This document shows positions 9,622-22,061 of a DNA stretch of 64,000 nt, in pieces. The position numbers and the translations under genes were made by a program. Below the pieces are notes generated by a model that saw only the letters and a program-made list of their open reading frames with translations, ran no database searches and was not told where the DNA came from. Origin of the DNA: Citrus sinensis (Eukaryota > Streptophyta > Magnoliopsida > Sapindales > Rutaceae); contig NC_068556.1 in NCBI RefSeq assembly GCF_022201045.2, positions 21,061,501 through 21,125,500 of the forward strand. Direction: 5' to 3'. Each line of letters begins with the position of its first letter. The stretch's first letter is position 1.

Positions 9622-10841
9622 GAGTGGTGATATTTAACCCCCTTATTATATCTCACCAACCCCCATTTACCAATTAACCCCATTAAAAATTTTAAATTAA
9701 TTTTTATCTCTCAATATACCCCACTTAATTCCTAATTTACCCTTACTATCATTTTTATCGTATTTCATGCCCCCACCTATAAAACTTATAAAAATTATTT
9801 TTTAAAAAAATTCTCATAATCGCCACTGTAACGATGGAAAAGAATTTAATAGTTCGAGTAAGGATTGGACCACAAACCATGCGGAGCCAATCCTGAAAAA
9901 TCAAAGTATTATGTTAAGTCTATCAAGCGAAGGGTGAGTATAGAAATACAAGAATTTAGCCAAGGGGGTAGACATGATAATTCTGGTTAGAATTTCCTAC
10001 AAGTGCAGCTGTGGAATTCATTCTTTACAATTGCAATTTGTGGATTCCATTGTGGTATGTCAATATTAATAAGTACTTTCTCTAACATTTTTCAGCATGG
10101 GGATGTGTGGTGTTTACAAGTTCGAGAAAGTATATATTTAAAAATTATACTTTGTTTCAATTTGCATTGGCTTTTCCAGTTCTTTGAGTATCTTGACTGA
10201 TTGTTTTTTGTTTACAATTTGGAGAACTTTTGTATTTCATCATAGTTGTAAATAATCTTCTAAGTGTTTGTCATTTTTACTGAATGAATAAAATTATTAG
10301 TTTCATTCTCTGTAAAAATGATCATTACTGTTTTTTTTTTTTGTTCTATATATAATATATGAAGTTTTGCAACTGCGGAGCAGATTTTGACCACCAAAGT
10401 GAACAAACTTCTTAAATAAGCATGCATTATAAATCTATCAAAGTAGAAGTAGGTTCAAAAGCAGCTATTGTAACTCACAATGAATAACGCTAAACCAATA
10501 ATCATGTATATAAAAGGACTTCCTTATGGTTTTTTGTTTCATCTATGATGCCTGTAGGGAATTTCCATTTCTCAAGGATTGTTCGAAGATGTTTTGTCTG
10601 AACGTTATTGTTGGCTAAGAATATTATTGATCATTATAATTAGGGTTTAATCAATTATCACCAAAAGAAAATAAAAAGTTAAAAGAAATTAAGGTTTAAA
10701 GAATTAGACTAGTTTTACTAATTATTAATAAAAATTATTATGTAAGTGTACTTAAAAATTATTTAGGATAAAATAGGTATTAATATAAAAGTAATTAGTA
10801 GGGGTTACTGAGATATAATGAGGGGTCAAATATCACCACTC
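9622..10841. mobile_element. MULE-like non-autonomous element, 1.22 kb, in the promoter side of the proteasome gene
   Basis: The left end GAGTGGTGATATTTAACCCC and the inverse of the right end, GAGTGGTGATATTTGACCCC, are almost identical. Pairing continues through TTATATCTCA to about 60 bp. The flanks are AAATTTATA at 9613-9621 and AAATTTATA at 10842-10850, an exact 9-bp duplication typical of Mutator-like elements. I see no transposase. The middle (9830-10250) is less AT-rich and has intron-like borders, for example GAAGGGTGAGT near 9930 and TTTTTCAGCATGGGG near 10090, so it may hold captured host sequence that I do not recognise. It ends about 220 bp before the start codon of the beta-4 proteasome gene. 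Confidence 0.8.
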
Positions 10842-11060
10842 AAATTTATATCCTATTCAACACTAGTAACTTTTTCGGCCCCCATCGAATCTGATTAATC
10901 ATAACTGTTCAAAGTGACCAAACTACCCTTACCCGTCACTGAAAACTCTCTTTTCTTTCTTGTTCCTCAAGACGCTGCTGCTATAATCTGTTTAACTCAA
11001 AACCCACGCTCACAACAAAATCAAATCAAAACAGATCCGACAACAACAGAACAGTAAGGA

Positions 11061-13877
11061 ATGGAGTGCGTATTTGGTCTTGTCGGCGACGGCTTCACAA
11101 TCTTAGTGGCCGACACGTCGGCAGTCCACAGTATCTTGGTTCATAAATCGAACGAGGACAAGATCATGGTCCTCGACTCTCACAAACTCATCGCCGCCAG
11201 TGGCGAACCCGGTGACCGGTAAAATTTATATCGTATTTACATATTTGTTAATTAGTTTTTTTTTTTAATTTTAACTTTGAAATTTTTCGTTTGCAGTGTT
11301 CAATTTACGGAGTTCATTCAGAAGAATGTGTCGTTGTATCAATTTCGTAACGGAATTCCATTGACTACTGCTGCGGCGGCGAACTTTACCCGAGGAGAGC
11401 TTGCTACTGCTCTGAGAAAGGTAAAGTTTCTGTGGTCTCTGATTAGGGTTGTGATTGTTAAAGATATAGCTTTGATTCTATTTTAGTCTTAATGCATTCA
11501 TTTCTTTAGGTAATTAAGTAAAATAGGTGGTTTCCTCGGTGACTTTGTATGGGTATAATAGTCCCTTTATGGGTTTATGCATCTTTAGTCTTAAGTAAGG
11601 GGAAAAGTTGGTAATTTCTAGGGTAGCTTTGCCCTTGCTGGGAACGATTTGATAACTATGGGCATTACTTTGTGGGGGAACAATAAGCTTGCTTTTTCTT
11701 CCTTACTATGGGGTTATTGAGCTTGAACTCTAATGCATGTTCTGGAAACTTGGACAAGATAAGGAATAGTGATTAAGATGTTTTCGCTTTTGTTCTATAG
11801 TACCGCTACTAGATAAATCTTAGCTGGGCAGTTGTTTCCTATGACTTAAATTTCTTTGTCCACTGGTGACGGAGAGTGTTCTCAAGTTAATTTGAATTTT
11901 GTTATCATTAATTCTTCTTCTTCTCATGCTTCTTTCGCGAAATTTCCTTTTTCTCTTCTCTATAAGTTTGCTTTCCTTTTGGGAATGATGTGCTGTTTCT
12001 GTTTTTCATTTGCAAAAGAAACTGAATTATCGAAGTTTATGGTTCATATTGCAGTTAGTTGTGTGCTGTTGATTGTAGAATTCCTTCTTGGGTCTCATTG
12101 GATCCAGACAGTGATCCTTGTGCATAATATTCTACAGGATTAAATTTTTGGGATATATTTTGGAAATTGGGCAATCTAACTGAATAGTAATGGCCCTATT
12201 TTAGATAGCATGCTTGGTACTTGTTTAACTTGCTTTTGATGTTCTTAAATAAAATTCGTTTATGTTATTCCCATTTACTTTGATCTCTTCTTGTCCATCG
12301 TCGTGGTATTGGAGAGTGAGTTTAAACTTGATATCCTTAAATGTCAATATTTGTGGTGCTGATGATAATGGTGAAGGCAACTGAGCTGGGGAAAGTTAAG
12401 CAACTTTAAAACAGTAAGCATAAGCATGCACTTTTTATTGTAGACAATAGTAACCGCACAAATGATCACTAGGAGCATCTTAAGTGATTATAAGATTGAG
12501 AGGTTCTGTATATATATGTCAAAAGCAGCAATGGAGGAGGAAATAGGTTAAAAGGGTGGATGTCATATTTAAAGTCAACATGTTTTTATTTCACTATCGA
12601 AAATTATTATGGCAGTTTTAAAATTTTGCCAATCTGACCTTTTGTTTTTTCAATTTTTCCCCCATTTTGTTTTCAACATTCTGTGTCTTATATGTGGTGA
12701 TTTATGTCATCACTTCTCTAAGAAAAATCTGAAAAAGATCAGAAATCATAGTCTTTAAGATTGTCATCAGAGTTTTGGGTAATCAAATCAACTGTTTATA
12801 ATTTAGAGCTAGTTGAACTGCATTGCTTTTGGAATTTTCTTTTACAAGTCATTTTCCGTGGCTATTGTTGCGTGCAATGTCGTTGAAGTTATGTAATATT
12901 ATAGGTTTCAGTTTTACTAAGTTAATTGAGCTGCATATTCAGTCATTTCTTGGGACTAATTTGATATTTCTTGCACATAGTTGAGCGAACAAACAAATGT
13001 TCAACATTTATGCGCTCTAGCTCCCTGGAAAGACATGACAACTCGTAGCATATGGTATCTGAAAGTTCTAACAATACACGTGTATAGAAACAATGCACAC
13101 TTTTTAAGTTAGTTATATTTTATGATCAGACACAGGGAGTTGGCAAGTCAATCTAGACACAGTTACATGTCTACATATTTCCATATTTGTATTCATATAT
13201 TAGGCACGTAAGCTAAAGTCGATGATCATTAATAGTTTGCCTTTGGGAGAACATGGAAAAGTAAGCAATTATCCAATTTATTTTTTCCTTAAAGTATTGC
13301 ATATATTGCAGGAAATTTAAGTTGTTCTTTTCCCTTATAATTGTGTTTGGACATGCCATATTTTCAATAGGTGAAGTGTTACTAATCATGCTTTATGACT
13401 GTTCAAGCATAAGCTAACTTGGGCACAGAGTTTGTTCGCTTTCATATACTTATTGCTGGAACTATTTAGTTTCCCTTATTTCTTTTTAGCTGGCAGGTAC
13501 TCCTGCTTTGAAAGTTGACTAACCATAGGTATTTGGTTTCACAGAGCCCTTACATGGTTAACATCCTTCTAGCTGGGTATGACAAGGAGACAGGACCATC
13601 TCTCTACTACATTGACTACATTGCAACCCTTCACAAAGTTGATAAGGCAGCTTTTGGTTATGGATCCTATTTTTCGCTCTCCATGATGGACCGACATTTC
13701 CACAGTGGCATGTCAGTTGAAGAAGCTGTAGACTTGGTTGATAAGTGCATACTGGAGATTCGATCCAGGCTGGTGGTGGCACCACCAAACTTTGTCATCA
13801 AGATTGTCGATAAGGATGGAGCACGGGAGTATGCTTGGCGTGAATCTGTCAAGGACACCCCTGTTTCTTCAGCATGA
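11061..13877 (+). CDS. PBD1: 20S proteasome subunit beta type-2 (beta-4, PBD)
   Basis: Three exons: 11061-11218, 11297-11420 and 13545-13877. They give 204 residues, exactly the length of plant PBD proteins. The start [20 protein letters not shown], the middle [20 protein letters not shown] and the end [20 protein letters not shown] are the family's conserved stretches. This subunit forms part of the inner beta ring of the 20S core in cytosol and nucleus. Beta-4 has no catalytic Thr1 and is structural, and the sequence starts without a cleaved propeptide accordingly. The second intron is long (about 2.1 kb), and I see no other gene in it. The upstream region is short because a MULE-like element ends about 220 bp before the ATG. 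Whether this is the PBD1 or PBD2 orthologue cannot be decided. Confidence 0.95.
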
Positions 13878-15575
13878 GGTGGTCTGAATCTGAGTCGGAC
13901 TTATTGGTATAATGTTATATTTGACTGCTCAAAAACTGTTTTGTTTGATTTTTCTTATGTTTCAGATTAGTTCATTAGTTAAAAAGAACTTTAAACTCCT
14001 TATCTGTCATTTGAATCTGGAAATCAATTAAACTTGTTCGTGTGGTGATTGTGTTCCTCACGTATTTTCCTCTGTTAAGGTTCATTAAAAAACATATCTC
14101 TGTGTGTCGGAGTGTTCAAGGGAGATGTGTACTGCTGATGGTAAAACATCAACTGATTTTCAGATCAGGAACCATGATGGAATGTGATCTCTTATGATCA
14201 TTATTGTAGATTTGAAGTTCAATATTTCCCCTACAGATTTTCTTAAAATATTCCTTCCAGATTCCCCAATTCCTCCTCTCTATTATCTGACATTGACAGC
14301 GTACCGAGTTGGATTGTTTTGAAGTTGTTCCTGGGTTTTCTAAAATAAAATTTCATGATCAAACCCGAACCGAATTCGATTTTGATTTTGTTATATCCGA
14401 GAAAAGATGGCAGAAGGGACCCACCTTGCAAGGGAATTTAGGAACCGCTTCCGCTTTGCCTGGTGGCAAGTTAAAACATAGTTACTAAAAGAAAAAGTGA
14501 AAACATGACGGTTGATGGGGAAATGAATAATGATAATGATCAAGTGGCTGTAATTCAGTGGGGAAGAAGCGATATTCCATGAACTGATGAAAGATTAACC
14601 AGCTGCAATTTACAAATGAGGCCCATTTTATGAAATGAAAGTTACATGTTATTTCAATTTATAGTAATAAAAACATATCATTTCAAAACTTTAATTTTTT
14701 GGACCTATCATGCGGTTCATTCACGATGATGATCATTCCTCGACACTAGTAAAACCATAACGAGAGGCCCACAAGACAAACACGCATAGGCAATGCATAG
14801 CTTTGTACTAGGAGACTCTTTGTCCTCTGCTCCGCAAAAGCAAAACAGTGACGTCGACGGAAAACAGGCTGGACGGAGCTGAGAGTGAGAAGTTGGAGCA
14901 ATGAAAACGCGACACGTCGCTCACCATCCCTTAGCAGTTAATATTACACATTTACACTTTCTTTTGCAACTTTAGCCTGGAATGACATATGTGACTATAT
15001 AATTGAGTACACCAACGAGAAAACAAATCCACAAAATTTTAAAAAGCCAAGTAACCAAACAAGCCTTTGCACTGACTCTCCTTTTGAGTCTCTCTCTCAC
15101 AATCTGAATTAAACCTTTGGTCTCTCTCAGTTTTCATCAAAGGCGAGTTTTCTTTCATTTGGGTCCCTGCAAACTTCCACATTTACTCACCACACGTATA
15201 TTTATGTACGAATACATTCTCATACTTATTTTTGGGCATTTCGTTTACTTCCCTGAGTTGAAAGTGTTTCCCGGACCAGTGATTTTAGAACTGTTGTTTC
15301 TGCGTTTACTTGTTATTTCAAAAGAATGTTAAGTAATGATTTGTGAGTTAAAGTTTTTTTTTTTAAAAAAAAAAAAACTGTGTCTCTGGGTTTAATGTGT
15401 GTATTTTTGCTGCAACGTAGTGATGGGTGCTTATGTGAATGGAGGTGGACTTAATGTTTCTTATGTGAATGTATAACCTTTGTGTTTTGTGTTTGGTTGT
15501 ATTTGAATATTCAGTGTATTCATTGTTTGTTTATGGAAACTCTCAGATACTTGTTGGTGGTGTACTTTCTGTTTG
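13878..15575. other. 3' region of the proteasome gene and promoter/5' UTR of the helicase gene
   Basis: No coding stretch found. AATAAAA-type polyadenylation signals are not clear-cut. Near 14848 and 14910 there are ACGT-core words (GTGACGTCGAC and GACACGTCG) of the kind bound by plant bZIP factors, here within the likely SDE3 promoter. A T-run followed by an A-run occurs at about 15355-15378. An intron in the 5' UTR of the helicase gene is possible. Confidence 0.4.
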
Positions 15576-18500
15576 ATGATGGATACTGTTGGTGATGATA
15601 ACTGGGGCAATGAATGGGAAAAGAGGGATATTGGTTTTATTGATTTCGAGGATTATAAATCGGAGTGTAGTTACAATCCAAGTGAAGAGGATCCCGTTCA
15701 AATTTCTTTCCCATTCCCTTTTATAGATGGGAAGCCTCAATCTGTATCTGTTGGGGAAACTGCTGTAGACTCAATCACCATTAAGAACACCACCCGTGAA
15801 CCTGTGGAGCTTTGGAGTAAAATTTATGCCTCAACTCCTGAGAATACTTTCACTCTCTCTGTGATGAAGCCTCCATCCCCAGGGTCAGATTCAGGTACTA
15901 ACAGGGGTTTTGTGGAGTTTTTTACGTTGGAGGAACGAATGATCCAGCCTGGTCAGACCTTAACCATCTGGTTATCTTGCAAGCCCAAGGGAATTGGACT
16001 GCACACGACAGTTTTGCAATTTGATGTGGAAGATAGGATAGAACGAGTGGTTTTTTTATTGGCTGAAGATAAGATCTCACAGTCTTTGGCTTCAAAAAGG
16101 CCTTATTCAAGGGGTGGAAGGAAAAAGCAATTTTCTGTGGATAAATATGTTGTGGGTTCACGTCCTGCAAGGTACAGAGGCCAGATATATCAAAATAGGC
16201 TTCCTCGATATGATATTCCAAACCATATTAGAGAATTGATTGAGCGCAAGCAAATCCCAGATGCTATTACAGATGGACTTACACTGAAGAATTATACTTC
16301 TTTTTTCAAGACATTATTGATCATGGAAGAAATTCAACTGAAGGTAACATTTTGATTGTGATATTAATGGTGATATGAAATGTTTTTGCTGAAATTGGTG
16401 ATTTGCTGTTCCAGGAAGACATGAGGGCTTATGACATGGAGAATGTTACCTTGATGAGAAAGGGGCTATATTTGTCCCTTGTGGTTCCAGGGCTTGCTGA
16501 GAGAAGACCCTCTCTTGTCAATGGAGACTTTATTTTTGCCAAGCATGCTTATGAAGATACATCATCTGCTTATCAGGTTCATACTCACTTATGGAAACCA
16601 TCAATGTTTAATTAATTCCTGAAACATTTCCACCTTAGAGTCTAACTAGAAAAGAAATGATGCACAGTCAAAGTTGCTAAAAATAGTTGATCAGATATGA
16701 AGTATTTGCTTTCTACTAATTCTGATTTAACATTCTGTCTCATTTTTTGCATATTTGACCTTCTCTTATCTGGCACCTTAATTTATTATTATCATAAATT
16801 TGAAATGATCCTATGAATTCAGTTCTGTGTCTTTTGTGATATGGAACTGTTGAAGGCTAACATCCTTCCAGATGTGTTTCATGTTTGGGAGGGTTCATTT
16901 GGAGCATATGAAGCAAAGGTCCATCTATTTATGGCTATATGGTTCCACATTTTTCCCCCTTTTAACTCACCAGTTCACATGATTAATAATAGATCTTGTT
17001 TTCTATTGTTCTTTATTTTTTTCTTAACTTAAAAATTTGTTAGTTATTTGTTTACCATTTATATTGATCCAACATCATAACAAATGCACTTTTCAGGGTT
17101 TTATCCACCGTGTTGAGGCAGATGAAGTGCATTTGAAGTTTGCCTCAGATTTTCACTTAAATCACCGAGATGAGAATCTTTACAATGTACAGTTCACATA
17201 CAATCGAGTAAACATGAGAAGGTTATATCAAGCCACTGATGCTGCACAGGAGTTAGACACAGAATTCCTTTTTCCATCTGAGTCCTCTGGAATTAGATTA
17301 ATTGAGTCGAATACATTGGTACCTATTTCCTGTAACCTTAACGAGGAGCAGATGTGTTCAATTGAAAAGATCCTTGGCTTGAAAGGAGCACCTCCTTATC
17401 TGATTTATGGACCTCCAGGTACGGGGAAGACTATGACACTGGTCGAGGCAATCCTTCAACTCTACGCAACTCGAGAAGATGCTCGGCTTCTTGTCTGTGC
17501 ACCTTCAAATAGTGCAGCTGATCATTTGCTGGAGAAAATCCTGGGCGAGAAGGCTGTTGAAGTTCGGGAGAATGAGATATTCAGGCTTAATGCACCTTCT
17601 CGTCCATACGAGGATGTCAATGCTGATCATATTCGCTTTTGCTTTTTTGATGAGCAAATCTTCAAATGTCCTCCACTTGCTGCTCTCGTTTGCTACAGGA
17701 TCATAATATCAACTTATATGAGTGCTTCTCTTATTTATGCTGAAGGTGTTGATCGTGGTCACTTCTCCCATATTTTCTTGGATGAGGCTGGCCAAGCTTC
17801 TGAGCCAGAAAGCATGGTTCCCATATCATCTTACTGCAAAAAGGACACTGTCGTTGTTCTTGCTGGGGACCCGATGCAATTAGGTCCAGTAATATACTCC
17901 AGGGAAGCAGAGACTTACGGAATGGGGAAATCATACTTAGAAAGGCTGTTTGAATGTGAACCTTATTGCCATGGGAATGAAAATTATGTAACGAAATTGG
18001 TTAGAAATTACCGATCTCACCCACAAATTTTGCATCTCCCTTCAAAGCTATTCTACGAAGAGGAACTGATTGCATGTAAAGATGAATCTATTTCCTGCAC
18101 AGCCTATCTGAACTTTCTTCCTAACAAGGAATTCCCTGTTCTTTTCTTTGGTATTCAAGGCTGTGATGAGAGAGAAGGCAGTAATCCTTCATGGTTCAAT
18201 CGGATTGAAGTTAGCAAGGTTGTAGAGATCATCCAGAAATTGACATCAACTGGAAATCTGAGTGAGGAAGACATTGGGGTCATAACACCATACAGACAGC
18301 AGGTACTGAAGTTAAACAAGGCCCTTGAAAGCTTGTATATGCCTGATATAAAGGTTGGCAGTGTTGAACAGTTCCAAGGACAGGAAAGACAAGTCATCAT
18401 TGTATCTACTGTCCGGTCAACAATCAAACACAATGATTTTGACAGAAAACACTGTTTAGGATTTCTGAGCAATCCAAGAAGGTTTAATGTGGCTGTTACC

Positions 18501-19887
18501 CGGGCCATATCTTTGCTTATCATTATTGGGAATCCACACATTGTTAGTAAGGTATGCTTACTGCTAGTAATTCAATATTAACTTGAGTAAACTGAAAAAA
18601 TAAAAATTTCCTTGAAATGAAATGGAAAGAGAATGATGACAATGGTAGTGATGCTATCCAAAAGATTGCATCTTAACATGATAAAATACCTTCTTGCATG
18701 CACATGATAAATTATGTGGGAGGATTTGCATCATTCCTGAGGGACAATGTAGTCAAAAGCTTGCTTCTAAAACATTTTCATTGGCCCTTTTTCCATCTTA
18801 GCTCCAGATATGCATTAAGGTCTGGTTAAATTCTGGGGACAGCATTTGGCTGGTTGCAATGGATATCCATTTTCCTATTGCTAGAATTATGAAGGCTTAA
18901 GCAATCAACTAATACTTGCATGACATTTTAAGTTATCCAAGGGTTTCAAATGTAGACAAGGTTTTTGGAACTGAAAGCTCAAAAGGGATTAAAAGCAAAA
19001 ACCAGAAAAGAGAAAAGGAAGGAGGAAGTGGGAGATTGACATGGGTTGTAGGGCTCAATCTACTGTTTTACTTGACATGTCACTGTGAGGCTTCAAAGTG
19101 TTTTTCTTTTTTTTTTTGGAGGGGGGGGGGGGGGGGTTTAGGATGTTATTTGTAAAAGTTTACTTTCTTATTCACCCTAGTGTTCTGTTTAGATTTTTTG
19201 CTTTTCAGAAGTTCTGTATGGTTCAAAGTGACTAGACTAATACTCTGTGATTCAACTTGTTATCAGTTATATATATGTACAATAAAATTTCTGATACAAT
19301 AAATAACATACTCATGACTGTAATTCTTATCAGGGCCACCACTGTTCTTAGATCTTTCTAGCATTTTCTACATTTTTAAACTTGAAAATAACTATTGACA
19401 ATTTACTCCTGTGCAAAACACTAAGCTGTCATTGTGTAACTAGAAAGAACTCAGTTTCTAGAGAACCCAATGCAACAAAAGAAGGGGTAAAAAAAGGTGT
19501 TGAACGGCTTTTTGGGAGAAAAGAAAGCTGAGGGTTGTTAAGAGAATGTTATTGTATGATATGGTCAGGTTATTGATAAGACGAACATCCTAGGGTTCAG
19601 TTCTTTACATCACTGATGAGTGACGATAGTTTGTTTGCATTTGGCAGGACCCATACTGGCATCAGCTTTTATGGTATTGTTCAGACAACAATTCTTATCA
19701 GGGCTGTGCTCTCCCTGAAAGGGAGGAGTTTGCTGATGAAGATCCAACAGCGGCTGAATGCTGGAATCATGAAGAAGAAATTCCACAATCGTTTCAAGAA
19801 GATAATTGGAATCAAGAGCCCTTTCAAGCAGAAAATCTTAAACCTGTTAAAGATGAAGATGAGTGGTCTGATGGCTGGCATCTGTGA
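15576..19887 (+). CDS. SDE3: SDE3-like RNA helicase (UPF1/MOV10 family)
   Basis: Four exons: 15576-16343, 16415-16576, 17097-18551 and 19648-19887, giving about 875 residues. The N-terminal 300 residues carry an Ig-like/Golgi-dynamics-type region as in SDE3 and MOV10. The helicase core then shows Walker A GPPGTGKT (about 415-422), CAPSNSAAD (Ia), DEAG (II, about 540), [10 protein letters not shown] (III), [12 protein letters not shown] (IV), [11 protein letters not shown] (V) and [12 protein letters not shown] (VI). SDE3 acts with RDR6 in the amplification of post-transcriptional silencing. The last exon is acidic and ends [11 protein letters not shown]; in Arabidopsis this tail holds repeated GW-type motifs that bind AGO proteins, and here only one copy of the SDGW motif remains, so the tail is short. 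The two in-frame ATGs at 15576 and 15579 are equivalent. Confidence 0.93.
19121..19136 (+). repeat. Run of 16 G preceded by a T-tract in SDE3 intron 3
   Basis: A pyrimidine tract (TTTTTCTTTTTTTTTTT) is followed by GGA and then an uninterrupted G16. It is length-unstable in sequencing and could form a G-quadruplex in the pre-mRNA. Confidence 0.75.
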
Positions 19888-20340
19888 AACTCAAAGCAAT
19901 AGGAAACTAGTAAAGTGTGTTTTCTTTTGAACCTTGTTCTTCTTAGATATACAGATGCTATATATGTTAGAAAATTCCTATCTGTCATGTTTTGGGATAG
20001 AGGATGGAGCACATCAACGAATGAACTTGATGAGCATTTGGTTCTAAGAAATTCCTTATGTTTTGGCTTGGATTTAGCATTTAATGATTACTATTGCAGA
20101 AATCAAATCAGAGCAGGCAGTTTATAGGCTATGGCTTTACTGGAAGAGAATGCTTTGCTTACAAAACAATTTGTAGCAAGATGGTGCACATACTAAGCAT
20201 AAACTCTCTTGTTGAAACACTTGGTGATTTTAGTTATCTTTATTTATTCAGTACAAAGCAAGGACGTCTTTGCTTACAGTCATTGAATGTGGGAAGATCC
20301 AAATAGCGTAGAATGTACATGATTGAGTGTAGTAGCAGTG

Positions 20341-21579
20341 TTACACATGAAAGAAAACAAGAAATATCAGGATTGCTGGCAGCAACCAACCAATGCTGCT
20401 GAAAATTGGTTTTGTTGGGTAAGAACCAGAGGCTGGTTTCGCAGGTGAGCTTAGTACTGCAGGTGATCTAGCACCATCTGCTGCCGGCAGGCTTAATGTG
20501 GGGGACGAGTTGCTACCAGGTTTCGGCGTTATGCTTCTTGAGGGAGCTGATGCAGCAGCAGGTTCTGCAGAATTATGAATATTTTATTAACTGATCCCAG
20601 AAAAATAAACTGCAGATAATTTTCATCCAGGTGTTGCAATGTCTTTATTAACCGAAAGAGATGATTTTTTTTTTTGAGAATGTGATTGTGTGAATAATGG
20701 AAATAGAACTTGAATTTATGAGAAGAGTTCTTTGTGCTTGCTCACCAGAATCAAGAGGTTTTGAAATCTCAGAACCAGTCGTGCTGCGGAGAGGAGGCAA
20801 TCCCGGCGACCCTATTGCATAAATTTTAGAAATACACAAGATGATTAGTCATTGAAAAATTACCCATCAAGTATTTCTTGGAAAACTAGATTGAGATTGT
20901 TTTGTTAAAGAACACAAGCAATTTAAAATGAATAAAATAATGTTAAAGATAATGCTTTATTTACTTCCATGTGGACTATGCATACTACTTATTTCTTCTA
21001 ACTTGCGCCTCAAATGACAAACAGAACGCCAACTTCCATTTTCTCATCTTGGCGAGAATTTTTTTTCTTTTTTTCTTTTTTTCTTTTTTTCTTTTTTTCT
21101 TTTTTAAGTAAAATTGAATTCATACAAATGAAAAGCAAAGGTTAGCGATTGGGTCTGCTGGAGATGCAATGGCGCGAAAATTATAATCAGAGTCAAAATA
21201 TGACGAAGAAATATACGAAGATTCAAGAAGAGTTACCGGATGAGCAAATCGATTCCAAGGAACCATTCGTGTTACACGCAGAAGACAGCGAATCGAGTCT
21301 TGTTTCGTTCAGCGGAAAGCCGAAGATGAGCGGCTGCCGGATAAGGTAACAGAGGCAATTGCCGTCGCCAGAATCGAAAGCTGAGGAGACAGCGTCGCAG
21401 CACTGAGACGGCACTGTTTCTGTTAAATTGTTCGGCGGTAACGACACGTACGTCAGGCACGGCGAGAAGGCCACCAGCTCGGTGGTGCAGCCTGATGGCG
21501 GCGGCGGCGAAGTGGAAGAGATTTGTGCTGACGTGGCGAGGATGAGATTGAATGTAACGAGGAGGAAGAGTACGGCCAT
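20341..21579 (-). CDS. GPI-anchored non-specific lipid-transfer protein (xylogen/LTPG type), cluster gene A
   Basis: Three exons on the minus strand: 21237-21579, 20746-20811 and 20341-20564. They are joined in phase 1 and give 210 residues. A signal peptide (MAVLFLLVTFNLILATSA) leads to the eight-cysteine domain: CTTELVAFSPC, QCCDAV, CLCYLI, then Cys in SSACNT and ESIC. A Ser/Pro-rich linker (PSRSITPKPGSNSSPTLSL) follows, probably O-glycosylated. A hydrophobic C-terminal tail (IGWLLPAILIFLVFFHV) fits a GPI-attachment signal. LTPGs sit on the outer plasma membrane and act in cuticle lipid export or wall patterning. The last exon encodes the whole linker and tail. Confidence 0.85.
21057..21105 (+). 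repeat. (T)7C-type simple repeat in the first intron of LTPG gene A
   Basis: About five TTTTTTTC units in a row. On the transcribed (minus) strand this is an A-rich GAAAAAAA array just downstream of the first exon. A similar array recurs near 48660-48700 in the GNAT region. Confidence 0.7.
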
Positions 21580-22061
21580 GGGTCGATTTCGAGTTCAAAG
21601 GGTTTAGTTTTTGGAGGCTAATTTGTTATGGTGACGGTTAAAGAATTTAGTTAGTAGATGAGAGAAATGGCGCGAGAGTCTATTCAGTTAAAAGTTAGGA
21701 ATGTACGCATATGCCCTTAGCTTTAGTGGTAATTTACGTTTTATTCGCTACTCAGGTCAGGGAATCTGATGGCAAGGATCCAAGTGAAGAAATATTGGAA
21801 ACCATATACTCATTTGCAGTTTTTCAAAAATGGAGGAGCCAAATGTTATTAACCCACTTGTTTACATGATCATATTACTTTTGATTTGCTGATTTTAATG
21901 ATTTTATCCAAGTGGTATTTCTCTTAGTCTTTATTCACATGAAAATTCAGCAATGCAGAAAATAATTAAAAGTTTCATGGCCCATTCCTTGATCAGCACA
22001 ATCCAGAGGCAGATAATATCACATCACAGTCCCTTTATTTATGAAGCTGAAAATTGGATGA

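Noticed and set aside
11856-12143. 95-codon open frame in PBD intron 2
   Set aside because: T-rich, hydrophobic translation of intron sequence, no domain and no splice context.
13558-13858. Two minus-strand open frames over proteasome exon 3
   Set aside because: Shadows of the well-supported PBD coding exon.
18155-18541. 128-codon minus-strand frame in SDE3 exon 3
   Set aside because: Shadow of the helicase core; no family resemblance of its own.
21057-21105. Regular TTTTTTTC array as a possible CRISPR-like or regulatory repeat
   Set aside because: It is a plain simple-sequence repeat without spacers, in a plant nuclear context.
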